NCBI GenBank assembly: GCA_042218715.1
Contig: JBDGQU010000006.1
Coordinates: 1-15,252, forward strand
Reading direction: 5' to 3'
Source of the DNA: JAGXLP01 sp042218715
GTDB lineage: Bacteria > Bipolaricaulota > Bipolaricaulia > M55B111
DNA: 15,252 bases
The position numbers and the translations under genes are program-made. Each line of letters starts with the position of its first letter. Within the stretch, counting starts at the first letter, position 1. Of this stretch, positions 6,831 through 13,765 are shown in pieces. The notes beneath the pieces are model-generated. The model was not told the DNA's origin and ran no database searches. It saw nothing but the letters and a program-made list of their open reading frames with translations.

Positions 6831-7529
6831 CTAACCACTCATAAGCACCTTAATCAATTGGACATCTTCGGGGGTGGTTAACTTCATATTACCCCTTTCC
6901 CCTTGTACAATTTTTGGCTTTACTCTGTCGAGTGCCATTACTACCCCCGCGTCATCAGTAAAGTAGCGGTTACGCTCCTCTGCTTCGTAAATGGCATCGA
7001 GAAGTAATTCTCTTTTAAAACACTGAGGTGTTTGAACTTTTACGTGACTGTTCCTATCTACCGTTTCTCCCGCGAAACCATCATCGTCGGCCCGAATCGT
7101 GTCCACTGGCTTAATCCCGGGGAAAGCGGCTCCATGCTCAACTGTCGCCTCTAATAACCTGACAATTAAATCGGAGCTAAAGTTTGGCCTTGCCCCATCG
7201 TGAATACATACGTAGACCGAATCGGAAACCTCCAACCCGGCCCGAGAGGAGCCCTGTCTTTTTTCACCACCCTCGACACACTTTACCGACAGTCCAGTTA
7301 GCTCTTCCTCCAGAGGTTCAAGCACTCTTCCCCGAAGAAGGCTCTCCTCTCCTTCATTAAAGACTACTACTATTTCGTCTACAATTCCGGATCCGATGAA
7401 AGACTTAACTGAATGAACCAGGACGGGCCTATCGAGTACTTCTCGATATACCTTGTTCACTCCGTTCCCCATCCTATTACTCCTGCCGGCAGCCAAAATT
7501 ACGGCGCCTACTTTCCCCTCCCGATACAT
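6831..7529 (-). CDS. ispD: 2-C-methyl-D-erythritol 4-phosphate cytidylyltransferase
   Basis: MEP-pathway enzyme that joins CTP and methylerythritol phosphate to give CDP-ME and PPi, a step toward isoprenoids. At 232 residues it has normal length. All family motifs are present: the nucleotide-binding loop LAAGRSNRMG (12-21), EGGEKRQGS (86-94), HDGARP (110-115), QTPQCF (166-171), TDDAG (191-195) and the C-terminal GNMKLTTPED (213-222). The ATG at 7529 has only a distant GAGGG (13 bases), but it starts nine bases after the lipoprotein gene's stop, so coupled translation is likely. Presence of IspD means the lineage uses the MEP route; an ispF neighbour, common elsewhere, is not seen here. Confidence 0.95.
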   Translation of the reverse strand: MYREGKVGAVILAAGRSNRMGNGVNKVYREVLDRPVLVHSVKSFIGSGIVDEIVVVFNEGEESLLRGRVLEPLEEELTGLSVKCVEGGEKRQGSSRAGLEVSDSVYVCIHDGARPNFSSDLIVRLLEATVEHGAAFPGIKPVDTIRADDDGFAGETVDRNSHVKVQTPQCFKRELLLDAIYEAEERNRYFTDDAGVVMALDRVKPKIVQGERGNMKLTTPEDVQLIKVLMSG

Positions 7530-7538
7530 TTCAGGAAA

Positions 7539-8039
7539 TTAACCCTCTGCTTTAGTAGTCGAAGAGCTGGTCAACTGGGTAAGTTCGTTGCCGGGTAATT
7601 TTACTGTAAATATTTCCCACGAACCGGTTCTATCGGAGTTAAAAATAACTTCGGACGAGTTAATCCACCTTGGATTGACATCCTGAGACTTGTTCTTGGT
7701 CAATCTTATCTCGTTTCCTCCATCAGCATTGATTACATAGATATCCGTGTTGTCATCGCGTTTGGATACAAAAGTTAACCGTTTCCCCTCAGGCCCCCAA
7801 TCCGGGCCCCAGTCGTCATGTTTGTTATTGGTAATACGCGTCTTCTCACCGGTCTCTGGGTCCATAAGATATAGCTCGAAATCATCTCCATCTTTACTGG
7901 AAAATACAATTTCATCCGAGTTCGGAGAAACAGACGGTTGCCAATTCTGAATTTTCGGGCCCTGGTTAAACATAGAACACCCGGACAGTAAAAAAACCAA
8001 CCCTCCAATCAACAAGCTCAAAAACACAAGTCTCTTCAT
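7539..8039 (-). CDS. Small TolB-like PD40-repeat lipoprotein
   Basis: Predicted exported lipoprotein of 166 residues: basic start MKRLVF, hydrophobic stretch and lipobox LLSGC with the lipidation cysteine at residue 21. The rest contains three WD40-like PD40 repeats (about 34-71, 77-115, 121-157), each with a P-xW/S-P, an I/L-x-F-x-S strand, an acidic turn, a D/E-I/L-Y/F-strand and an xxLT ending, as in the TolB beta-propeller. TolB-type propellers normally have about six blades; three cannot close a ring, so this must dimerise, be a different fold or be a remnant. The C-terminus TSSSTTKAEG ends cleanly with a stop nine bases before ispD. A good GGAGG is 7 bases from the ATG. Function unknown; TolB's Pal/TolA-binding N-terminal domain is absent. 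Confidence 0.75.
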   Translation of the reverse strand: MKRLVFLSLLIGGLVFLLSGCSMFNQGPKIQNWQPSVSPNSDEIVFSSKDGDDFELYLMDPETGEKTRITNNKHDDWGPDWGPEGKRLTFVSKRDDNTDIYVINADGGNEIRLTKNKSQDVNPRWINSSEVIFNSDRTGSWEIFTVKLPGNELTQLTSSSTTKAEG

Positions 8040-8100
8040 CCTGATTCCTCCACCTCACACACCCAACCGGAAATCCGGCCGGTAGAATCTAATAGCCATA

Positions 8101-8122
8101 CTGTCAGAAAATCCCCTGACAG
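8101..8122. repeat. Palindrome in the divergent lipoprotein/prmC intergenic region
   Basis: CTGTCAG (8101-8107) and CTGACAG (8116-8122) are perfect reverse complements with an 8-base interior. The pair lies in the 223-base region between the two divergent start codons (8039 and 8263) and could be an operator or an RNA hairpin in the lipoprotein leader. A smaller ACCGG/CCGGT pair lies at 8066-8083. I found no convincing leftward promoter here. Confidence 0.4.
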
Positions 8123-8181
8123 ATATTCTCTTTTTTAATCCGCGAAAGCTTCAAAAGGCAATAGCAAAGTTTAGGGTCGAC

Positions 8182-8210
8182 TTGACCTTTTTGCAATGTT
8201 ATGATATCCT
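8182..8210 (+). promoter_or_regulatory. Probable promoter for prmC and the ftsE/ftsX genes
   Basis: TTGACC (8182-8187, five of six -35 bases) is followed after 17 bases by TATCCT (8205-8210, four of six -10 bases). Transcription would begin near 8217, about 45 bases before the proposed prmC start at 8263. If real, it rules out the upstream TTG at 8182 as the prmC start codon, because that TTG would be part of the -35 box. Confidence 0.45.
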
Positions 8211-8262
8211 TAAATTCGCTTCGGAAACCACTTATAAAACTTACGAAAACGAGGGATATATC

Positions 8263-9120
8263 CTGTCAAAGACTTGGACAGTTAAAGAAATTTTAGACTG
8301 GACCAGGGATTATTTTAAGGGGGCCGGGATCGAAAGATCACGTCTGGAGGCAGAGCAACTCTTAGCCCACACGTTAGACGTAGACCGAATTCAGTTATAT
8401 ATGAATCCCGACCGCCCGCTGGACGAGAAAGAGCTAAAAAGCTTCAAGCCCTTGATAAAAAAGAGAAAATCCGGCCAGCCTCTTCAGTACATCACGGGCC
8501 AGGTGTCGTTTATGGGTCTATCCCTAAAGGTAGACGACCGGGCGCTGATACCCCGTCCCGAGACGGAAGAAATGACCGAGGAAATACTTGGGGAATTCAG
8601 GCAGTTCGAAGGGGTTAAGGTATTGGACCTGGGGACAGGGTCGGGAGCAATTGCTATCGCATTGGCGAGGTTTCTCGTTGAACCCACAGTGACAGCAGTT
8701 GACAAAAGCCCCGAAGCCCTAGAGCTTGCCAAAGAAAACGCTGGACGCAACGATCTCGGAACCTCAATAGAATTCAGACAATCCGACTGGTTTTCCGAAG
8801 TCTCCGAGACTTACGATGTAATTGTCTCTAATCCGCCCTACGTACCAAGTTCGAGCCTTAAAGAGTTGAAAGAGGAGATAAAGGACTACGAACCCGCTGA
8901 AGCTCTGGACGGTGGAGCAGAGGGATTAAAGGAAATCAAGAATATTCTCGATCAGGTAGAGGGATACCTGACAGAGGGAGGTGCAGTATTTCTGGAAATA
9001 GGCCACGAACAAGGAAAAGAAGTTAAGAACTACGCCACTTCCCAGAACCTCCAGAATATTAGGCTTATAGAGGATTCTCAGGGGACTGACAGGATTCTTT
9101 GCGGAAACAAGGAGGCATAG
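8263..9120 (+). CDS. prmC: Release factor glutamine methyltransferase PrmC (HemK)
   Basis: SAM-dependent enzyme that methylates the glutamine of the GGQ motif in release factors, including the RF2 encoded in this window. Motifs, numbered from the proposed start: PLQYITG (73-79), RPETEE (98-103), the SAM-binding VLDLGTGSG (120-128) and the catalytic SNPPYVP (189-195). The start is a problem. The frame is open from TTG 8182, but the first 27 residues have no family homology. Homology begins at SKTWTVKEILDW, immediately after a CTG at 8263 that has GAGGG seven bases upstream; from there the length is 285 residues, typical for PrmC. No ATG, GTG or TTG is available nearby. Two bases separate its stop from the next start, and the next gene's Shine-Dalgarno lies inside prmC. 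Confidence 0.93.
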   Translation: MSKTWTVKEILDWTRDYFKGAGIERSRLEAEQLLAHTLDVDRIQLYMNPDRPLDEKELKSFKPLIKKRKSGQPLQYITGQVSFMGLSLKVDDRALIPRPETEEMTEEILGEFRQFEGVKVLDLGTGSGAIAIALARFLVEPTVTAVDKSPEALELAKENAGRNDLGTSIEFRQSDWFSEVSETYDVIVSNPPYVPSSSLKELKEEIKDYEPAEALDGGAEGLKEIKNILDQVEGYLTEGGAVFLEIGHEQGKEVKNYATSQNLQNIRLIEDSQGTDRILCGNKEA

Positions 9121-9122
9121 CT

Positions 9123-9788
9123 ATGGGCAAAATAGTTCAAATAGCCGAGTTATCCGTTTACGGTGACGATGACGAGGTGTTACTGGAGAACTTAAGTTTC
9201 AACCTTGAACGAGGAGAGATCGCTCGGCTTCAGGGATTTTCCGACCTTCAATACGAAACGCTGTTCCACGTATTGACAGGAGACATTTCTCCCGATTCGG
9301 GCCAGGTAGTGCTCGTCGATAGAAATATCGTTCGACTGAGCCGCAAAAACAAAAAAAAGATGTTTCAAAACGAAGTGAGTTTTCTTCCCCACGATTTCAT
9401 TCTCCCCAAGAAAAAAACAATTTCCCAATCATTGAAATTCAAGTTAAAAATTACCGGCAAAAACCTGGATACAAAGGAAAGGTTGAACGAAGTTTTAGAA
9501 CTCACCGGGTTAAACTCAAAATCAACGGGTTTGCCCGAGGAAATGGACGAAATTGAACGGGCAAAAGCTGGAATAGCAATATCAATAGTAACAAAACCAG
9601 ACTTACTAGTTTGCCATAAACCGTTTCCGGGCTTAAACTCAAAAGGTATAAAGCAAGTTATGACAAACCTAACAAGGATAAATGAACAGGAAGGTTCAAC
9701 CGTGCTTCTGTTGACGGACGAGATCGGCGATGGATTCGAAGGGGTCAACGAAATTGAAACCAATCTGGACAGCAGGGTTATAAGTTAG
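9123..9788 (+). CDS. ftsE: FtsE-like ABC protein with degenerate ATP-binding motifs
   Basis: Aligns end to end with FtsE, the ATPase partner of FtsX that controls peptidoglycan hydrolases at division, and has the normal length (221 residues; ATG 9123, GGAGG seven bases upstream). However, the key positions are changed. Walker A is GFSDLQYET (38-46), with Tyr44 in place of the phosphate-binding Lys. The Q-loop glutamine is Pro89. The LSGGE signature is MDEIE (141-145). The Walker B Asp-Glu are His165-Lys166 in LVCHKP. The H-loop His is Asp199 in LLTDE. Framework residues around these sites are kept (GEIARLQG, LTGDISPDSGQV, GIAISIVTKPDLL). The frame has no stop or shift, so the gene appears maintained. 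It should not hydrolyse ATP; a scaffold role with the adjacent ftsX is the simplest inference. Confidence 0.82.
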   Translation: MGKIVQIAELSVYGDDDEVLLENLSFNLERGEIARLQGFSDLQYETLFHVLTGDISPDSGQVVLVDRNIVRLSRKNKKKMFQNEVSFLPHDFILPKKKTISQSLKFKLKITGKNLDTKERLNEVLELTGLNSKSTGLPEEMDEIERAKAGIAISIVTKPDLLVCHKPFPGLNSKGIKQVMTNLTRINEQEGSTVLLLTDEIGDGFEGVNEIETNLDSRVIS

Positions 9789-9794
9789 GGTAAA

Positions 9795-10673
9795 ATGACT
9801 AAAAGCTTTTATTTTATAAGAGAATTTGGAAGCTTACTGGACGGAAATAAATTGGCGAAGGTTCTCGGTGCAGTATTAAGTATATTCGCCTTCACTCTGC
9901 TAATCTACGCACTTTTACTTCCAAAAAGTCAACCCCTTCAAGTTTCATCCGGACTGGAAAATTTTCCTCCCGGTCACAATGTTCTAGCCCAGATTGAACA
10001 GGGCCTTTCTTCCAATAGTATTAACGAACTGTACCTATCACTGAGGAAGTTCAACTCAGTAGACAATCTCATACTGGTTTTATCGGAAGAAGTAAAACAG
10101 GGAATTCTCAATGTTCCTCCTGAAGTTTCCAAAGAATCGAACTTCTTTCTGGTTAAAACGGAGGACAAGCAACAACTACTGGAAGAACTAAAAACCCAAC
10201 CTCAGATAAATATGGTGACCACCATTTCCGGGCAAATACGACAAAAGGGAGGCGGATCTTTTCCCCTGTGGTTAAAAATTCTAATTCTGGCCATTGGGGT
10301 AACCTTTGCGGGGTTTGCTTTCTACCTGCTAAGGACCGTTACGGAAGACATCCTCGAAAGCTGGGAAGGAGAGCTTCAAATAATTAAGTATTCGGGGCTG
10401 TCAAGGTTTTCGATTAAATTTCCTTTATCCCTGCTCGGGACACTATTCGGCCTTATGGGGTCTGCTCTGAGTGTTGTCCTACTATTTGTACTATCGACCC
10501 TTGCAGATAACGGAATAGGGCTGATTCAGCGCCTCCCGGGCTTGCCCACAGATACTTCTCTTCTGTTAATAACTGTCTGGTCGCTATTATTGGGACTGGT
10601 CCTTGGATTCCTTGCATCACTTTCCTGCCTCCGGGTAGTAGACATAATGTGGGACTCGAAAACTAACCAATAA
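9795..10673 (+). CDS. ftsX: FtsX-like permease protein
   Basis: Membrane partner of FtsE, 292 residues. The topology is FtsX-like: a short cytoplasmic N-terminus, membrane segment 1 (about 21-42), an extracytoplasmic domain of about 115 residues (43-157), then segments at about 158-180, 210-236 and 255-280. After segment 2, the amphipathic stretch ESWEGELQIIKYSGLSRF (188-205) corresponds to the coupling helix that contacts FtsE. In known systems the outer domain binds a peptidoglycan hydrolase or its activator. AGGG lies a few bases before the ATG, and the gene follows the ftsE-like gene by six bases, so both are made together. The coupling region looks normal although the ATPase partner is degenerate. 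The family call rests on topology and the coupling segment, as the outer domain is poorly conserved in general. Confidence 0.82.
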   Translation: MTKSFYFIREFGSLLDGNKLAKVLGAVLSIFAFTLLIYALLLPKSQPLQVSSGLENFPPGHNVLAQIEQGLSSNSINELYLSLRKFNSVDNLILVLSEEVKQGILNVPPEVSKESNFFLVKTEDKQQLLEELKTQPQINMVTTISGQIRQKGGGSFPLWLKILILAIGVTFAGFAFYLLRTVTEDILESWEGELQIIKYSGLSRFSIKFPLSLLGTLFGLMGSALSVVLLFVLSTLADNGIGLIQRLPGLPTDTSLLLITVWSLLLGLVLGFLASLSCLRVVDIMWDSKTNQ

Positions 10674-10702
10674 TCAATATACCTCCAACCAGGTGATTAA
10701 AC

Positions 10703-11245
10703 TTGAAAAGAGAGGAAGCACTGAAACTCATCGAGGAAGAGATATCGGAACAGAACTTAATAAAACACATGAAAGCAGTGGAAGCGGGAATGAGAGAACT
10801 AGCTCGATACTTTGATGAAGACGAGGACCAATGGGGAGTTGCGGGATTACTCCACGACCTCGATTACGAGGAGACGGAAGAAGATCCCGATCGTCATGGC
10901 CTATTAACTGTGGACAGGTTGCAAAACGAGGATTTAACTGAGAAGCAATTAAACGCGATAAAGGCTCACGCAGGGCAGAAGACGCCAGAGACCAGGATGG
11001 AGAAATCCATCTACGCCACGGACCCGTTAACAGGCCTTATCGTGGCCGGCGCCCTAGTTCATCCAGAGGGTCTGAGTGAAATGGATGCCGAGTTCATTCG
11101 AAACCGGTACGAGGAAAGTAGTTTTGCAAAATCGGTGGATCGAGAAGCTATAGCAAGCTGTGAGGACCTGGGATTTGAACTCGAGGAATTCTTCGATCTC
11201 GTTTTGGAAGGCATGCAAAACATTCAGGATCAACTGGGGCTTTAA
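10703..11245 (+). CDS. HD-domain metal-dependent hydrolase family protein
   Basis: A 180-residue cytoplasmic HD-superfamily protein. Metal-ligand candidates are His22 (LIKHMKAVE), the His51-Asp52 pair (GLLHDLDYE), His65, His89 (AIKAHAG) and Asp107. The C-terminal FAKSVDREAI (141-150) also matches a widespread small HD-domain family of unknown substrate. Start: TTG 10703, with AGGTGAT five bases upstream. It lies 29 bases after ftsX on the same strand, so it may share that transcript. HD proteins hydrolyse phosphomonoesters, phosphodiesters or nucleotides, but the substrate cannot be read from sequence. The gene ends 31 bases before the scaffold gap. Confidence 0.8.
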   Translation: MKREEALKLIEEEISEQNLIKHMKAVEAGMRELARYFDEDEDQWGVAGLLHDLDYEETEEDPDRHGLLTVDRLQNEDLTEKQLNAIKAHAGQKTPETRMEKSIYATDPLTGLIVAGALVHPEGLSEMDAEFIRNRYEESSFAKSVDREAIASCEDLGFELEEFFDLVLEGMQNIQDQLGL

Positions 11246-11276
11246 GCAGCAACTAACTAAATGGAGTTAGAGAAAA

Positions 11277-11376
11277 NNNNNNNNNNNNNNNNNNNNNNNN
11301 NNNNNNNNNNNNNNNNNNNNNNNNNNNNNNNNNNNNNNNNNNNNNNNNNNNNNNNNNNNNNNNNNNNNNNNNNNNN
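11277..11376. other. Scaffold gap of 100 N
   Basis: Exactly 100 undetermined bases, the usual placeholder for a gap of unknown size. What lies here is unknown, and the adjacency of the HD-domain gene and the ribosomal operon depends on scaffolding rather than sequence. The bases on the left edge (11253-11270) hold a weak CTAACT/AGTTAG inverted repeat. Confidence 0.95.
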
Positions 11377-11398
11377 GGGAGGGTAAAAGGCCCCTCCC
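11377..11398 (-). terminator. Probable intrinsic terminator after rplQ, cut by the gap
   Basis: Reading leftwards from rplQ, GGGAGGG (11398-11392) and CCCTCCC (11383-11377) form a perfect seven-pair G/C stem around an 8-base loop. The position where a T-run should follow is lost in the N stretch. Its place 33 bases after the last gene of the operon supports a terminator. Confidence 0.5.
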
Positions 11399-11399
11399 C

Positions 11400-11423
11400 G
11401 ATTAATAAGCTGATTAATAAGCT
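11400..11423. repeat. Two perfect tandem copies of a 12-bp unit
   Basis: GATTAATAAGCT occurs at 11400-11411 and again at 11412-11423 with no mismatch, between the rplQ stop and the terminator stem. Probably a small local duplication in untranslated sequence; no function is evident. Confidence 0.6.
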
Positions 11424-11430
11424 CAGTTGG

Positions 11431-11787
11431 TTAGTTACTTTCTACGAAAGTAAGGCGAGCCATTTCGGCACCGTCACCTTTTCTGGGAGGCAGTCGAAGT
11501 ACTCGAGTATAACCCCCCTGTCTATCCTCGTACCTTTCTCCAAAATCGTCGAACAGTTTCGTGACTGCTTTTTTGTCGGTTAAGAAGCTAAAGGCTCGTC
11601 TCCTTGCGGATTCATCTCCCTTCTTGGCTAGCCCAACCATTCTATCCGCAAATCTACTTGCTTCCTTGGCTTTGGTCAAAGTAGTATCAACTTTCCCATT
11701 CTTTATGAGTCCCTTCACCAGGTTAGCAACTATTTGTTTCTGGTGGCTTGATTTGGCGATATTCCACCCTTTAGTTTTATGATCCAT
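11431..11787 (-). CDS. rplQ: 50S ribosomal protein L17
   Basis: Large-subunit protein of the L17 family, 118 residues, last gene of the alpha operon. Recognisable parts are the N-terminal SSHQKQIVANLVKGLI, the TTLTKAKE motif and GGYTRVLRLPPRKGDGAEMA near the C-terminus. The ATG at 11787 overlaps the end of rpoA by 11 bases, with its Shine-Dalgarno (GGAGG-rich) inside the rpoA 3' end, so translation is coupled. A terminator-like stem follows. Confidence 0.97.
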   Translation of the reverse strand: MDHKTKGWNIAKSSHQKQIVANLVKGLIKNGKVDTTLTKAKEASRFADRMVGLAKKGDESARRRAFSFLTDKKAVTKLFDDFGERYEDRQGGYTRVLRLPPRKGDGAEMARLTFVESN

Positions 11788-12736
11788 TATCCCCCTCCTC
11801 CTGATCGGCTAACGAATATCCAAGTTCATCAAGTTTGTCCTCGACCTTCTGTAGTGTTTTACTTCCAAAACCGTGGATGTCCAGTAATTTGTCCGAGGTC
11901 TGGTCCAGCAAGTCCTCAAGTGTCTCCACACCCTTTTCCTGAAGAAGGTTACAGGCTCGCTGGTTGAACCCGAGATCCTCAAGCCTCTCCTCGAATTCTT
12001 CCGGTACTTCCTCCTCGACTTCCTGTAAAGTTCCTAGCTCACCAAATGGATGTTCCGGCAGATTAGAGAACAGCTCAAACCTCCGGGCAAGTACCCGGGA
12101 AGCTCTACCTACTGCTTCTTCCGGTCTTATTCCTCCATCCGTTTCCAGCTCAAGTTCTAGCCTATCACAGTCCTCTTTCCCTCCAGCTCTTACGTTATCA
12201 ACGTCAAAATCAACTTGCTGGACCGGAGAGAAATTCGAGTCAATCGGGATCACGGAAAGAGGAGAATCCTCGATCTTGTTTTCATCTGCAGAGCGGTACC
12301 CCATACCGGCCTCTACATCCATTTCCATATTCAGCTCTGCACCATCGGATAGGTGGGCCAGTACGTGGTCAGGATTAATGACTTTTATGCCGGATTCGAC
12401 TTGCAGGTCACTGGTAACGACTTCTCCCGAGCCCGATGCCTCCAGGTACATTTTTCTCCCTTCCGCCCGATCAAGCCTGAGGGAGATCTCCTTTACGTTC
12501 ATTATGATCTCTATAATGTCTTCCCTAACTCCCTCTATAGTATCGTACTCGTGGTACTTACCGTCGAACCGAACCCTGGTCACAGCCGCCCCCGGAATCA
12601 TCGACATTAGTACCCTGCGCAAAGAGTTTCCGAGGGTCGTTCCCATACCTCGCTCCAATGGACCGACAACAAGCCGACCATATGTGTTATCTAACTCTTC
12701 AAAATGAACGTCTTCTGGCTCAATATATTCTAACAT
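11777..12736 (-). CDS. rpoA: DNA-directed RNA polymerase subunit alpha
   Basis: Scaffold subunit of RNA polymerase, 319 residues, close to the usual 315. The N-terminal dimerisation and assembly domain (about 1-228) contains GRLVVGPLERGMGTTLGNSL and RRVLMSMIPGAAV. An acidic linker (about 236-248) leads to the C-terminal domain (about 249-308), which carries two helix-hairpin-helix elements. Aligned to E. coli, the DNA- and activator-contacting Arg265 and Asn268 match RACN, and Gly296 and Lys298 match FGSK, so UP-element binding should be kept. GGAGG precedes the ATG by a few bases. Order rpsD-rpoA-rplQ is standard. Confidence 0.98.
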   Translation of the reverse strand: MLEYIEPEDVHFEELDNTYGRLVVGPLERGMGTTLGNSLRRVLMSMIPGAAVTRVRFDGKYHEYDTIEGVREDIIEIIMNVKEISLRLDRAEGRKMYLEASGSGEVVTSDLQVESGIKVINPDHVLAHLSDGAELNMEMDVEAGMGYRSADENKIEDSPLSVIPIDSNFSPVQQVDFDVDNVRAGGKEDCDRLELELETDGGIRPEEAVGRASRVLARRFELFSNLPEHPFGELGTLQEVEEEVPEEFEERLEDLGFNQRACNLLQEKGVETLEDLLDQTSDKLLDIHGFGSKTLQKVEDKLDELGYSLADQEEGDNGS

Positions 12737-12760
12737 TAGCCCTCCGCTATTTTTAATACT

Positions 12761-13384
12761 CTATCTAGAGTAGAACTCTACAATTCTATTGACTTGAAGT
12801 GACTCCTCAACGTCCTCAATAGCGGGTTCGGATAAAACAGAAGCTCTCATATTGTCAAATTCGACGTCTATCCAGGAAGGAATACGGGGGTTATCTTCGT
12901 CTATCAAACTCCGCAGACCTTCTTTGCTCCTGGAAGATTCCTTGTAAGCGATCACGTCTCCCTCCTCCGTCATGTAAGAAGGAACATCGACTGATCGACC
13001 GTTTACTTCGATGTGGCCGTGATTTATCAACTGACGAGCCTGATCACGGGACTCGGCCAAACCACCCCTGTACAAAACATTGTCCAACCGGCTTTCCAGA
13101 GTCTTTAGGAGGGCTTCACCCGTAATTTCTTTACTAGCGTTGGACTGTTCGAAGTAATTTCGGAACTTCTCTTCTCGAACCCCGTAAATACGTCGGGCCT
13201 TCTGTTTTTCCCGTAACCTAATTCTATATTGAGACCATCTCGATCTGCTCTCCCCGGCTTCACCAGGGGGATACGATTTCCTTGTCACGGGACATTTATC
13301 CGTATAACACTTATCTCCCTTTAAGAACAATTTTGTGCCTTCACGCCTACATTTCTTACATTTTGCTTGGGTATCTCTTCCCAT
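12761..13384 (-). CDS. rpsD: 30S ribosomal protein S4, zinc-binding (C+) form
   Basis: Primary 16S rRNA-binding protein that nucleates small-subunit assembly, 207 residues. The N-terminus has four cysteines at 9, 12, 26 and 31 (CKKC then CYTDKC), the zinc-binding form of S4, rather than the zinc-free form. The S4 RNA-binding fold is clear in LESRLDNVLYRGGLAESR followed by RQLINHGHIEVNG. The ATG at 13384 has AGGAGG eight bases upstream, immediately after the unusually early stop of rpsK. Confidence 0.97.
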   Translation of the reverse strand: MGRDTQAKCKKCRREGTKLFLKGDKCYTDKCPVTRKSYPPGEAGESRSRWSQYRIRLREKQKARRIYGVREEKFRNYFEQSNASKEITGEALLKTLESRLDNVLYRGGLAESRDQARQLINHGHIEVNGRSVDVPSYMTEEGDVIAYKESSRSKEGLRSLIDEDNPRIPSWIDVEFDNMRASVLSEPAIEDVEESLQVNRIVEFYSR

Positions 13385-13399
13385 TTTAATATCCTCCTG

Positions 13400-13735
13400 T
13401 CAACTATGCGCCCTGGGGGTTATATTAGCTACCTTGGTTACCTCGATCCCGGCTCCTTCGATTGTCTGAATTACAGAGTTTCGTCCGGACCCCGTACCTT
13501 TTACAGTGACGATAACGGACTTAACCCCGTAATCTCGTAATTCTTCGACCAAGTTCTCTGCAGCGACCTGTGCGGCGTAAGGGGTACCTTTCCTCGACCC
13601 CTTAAAGCCCACGGCACCCGGGGTTACCCAGGAAATTACATCCCCGTCTGTATCAGTGAGAGTTAATATCGTGTTGTTAAACGATGCGTTAACGTGGACG
13701 CGCGCTTTATTCAGTTTTACTTGTTTTCGTGCCAA
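13400..13735 (-). CDS. rpsK: 30S ribosomal protein S11, short form lacking the C-terminal tail
   Basis: Small-subunit platform protein near the mRNA exit and E site. Core motifs are typical: SFNNTILTLTDTDG (18-31), SWVTPGAVGFKGSRKGTPYAAQ (35-56, listed as a region) and VKGTGSGRNSVI (78-89). It ends at 111 residues with VANITPRAHS, whereas family members usually have about 129 and continue after the TPxPH segment with a conserved NGCRPPKKRRV tail. Here TGA follows the serine directly, and the rpsD Shine-Dalgarno starts two bases later, so there is no room for a tail in another frame. The TTG start at 13735 is fixed by an in-frame TAA immediately upstream, so the N-terminus is also about eight residues short. 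Confidence 0.95.
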   Translation of the reverse strand: MARKQVKLNKARVHVNASFNNTILTLTDTDGDVISWVTPGAVGFKGSRKGTPYAAQVAAENLVEELRDYGVKSVIVTVKGTGSGRNSVIQTIEGAGIEVTKVANITPRAHS

Positions 13736-13765
13736 TTAAATCTCTCCCTGTGTCATATCCGAACA

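Noticed and set aside
11253..11270. CTAACT/AGTTAG stem after the HD-domain gene
   Set aside because: Weak six-pair A/T-rich stem followed by AGAAAA rather than a T-run, then the gap; not enough for a terminator.
11964..12707. Long open frame (247 codons) on the plus strand
   Set aside because: It is fully antisense to rpoA, which has clear homology throughout; the product is a low-complexity Ser/Pro-rich sequence with no Shine-Dalgarno or family motif.
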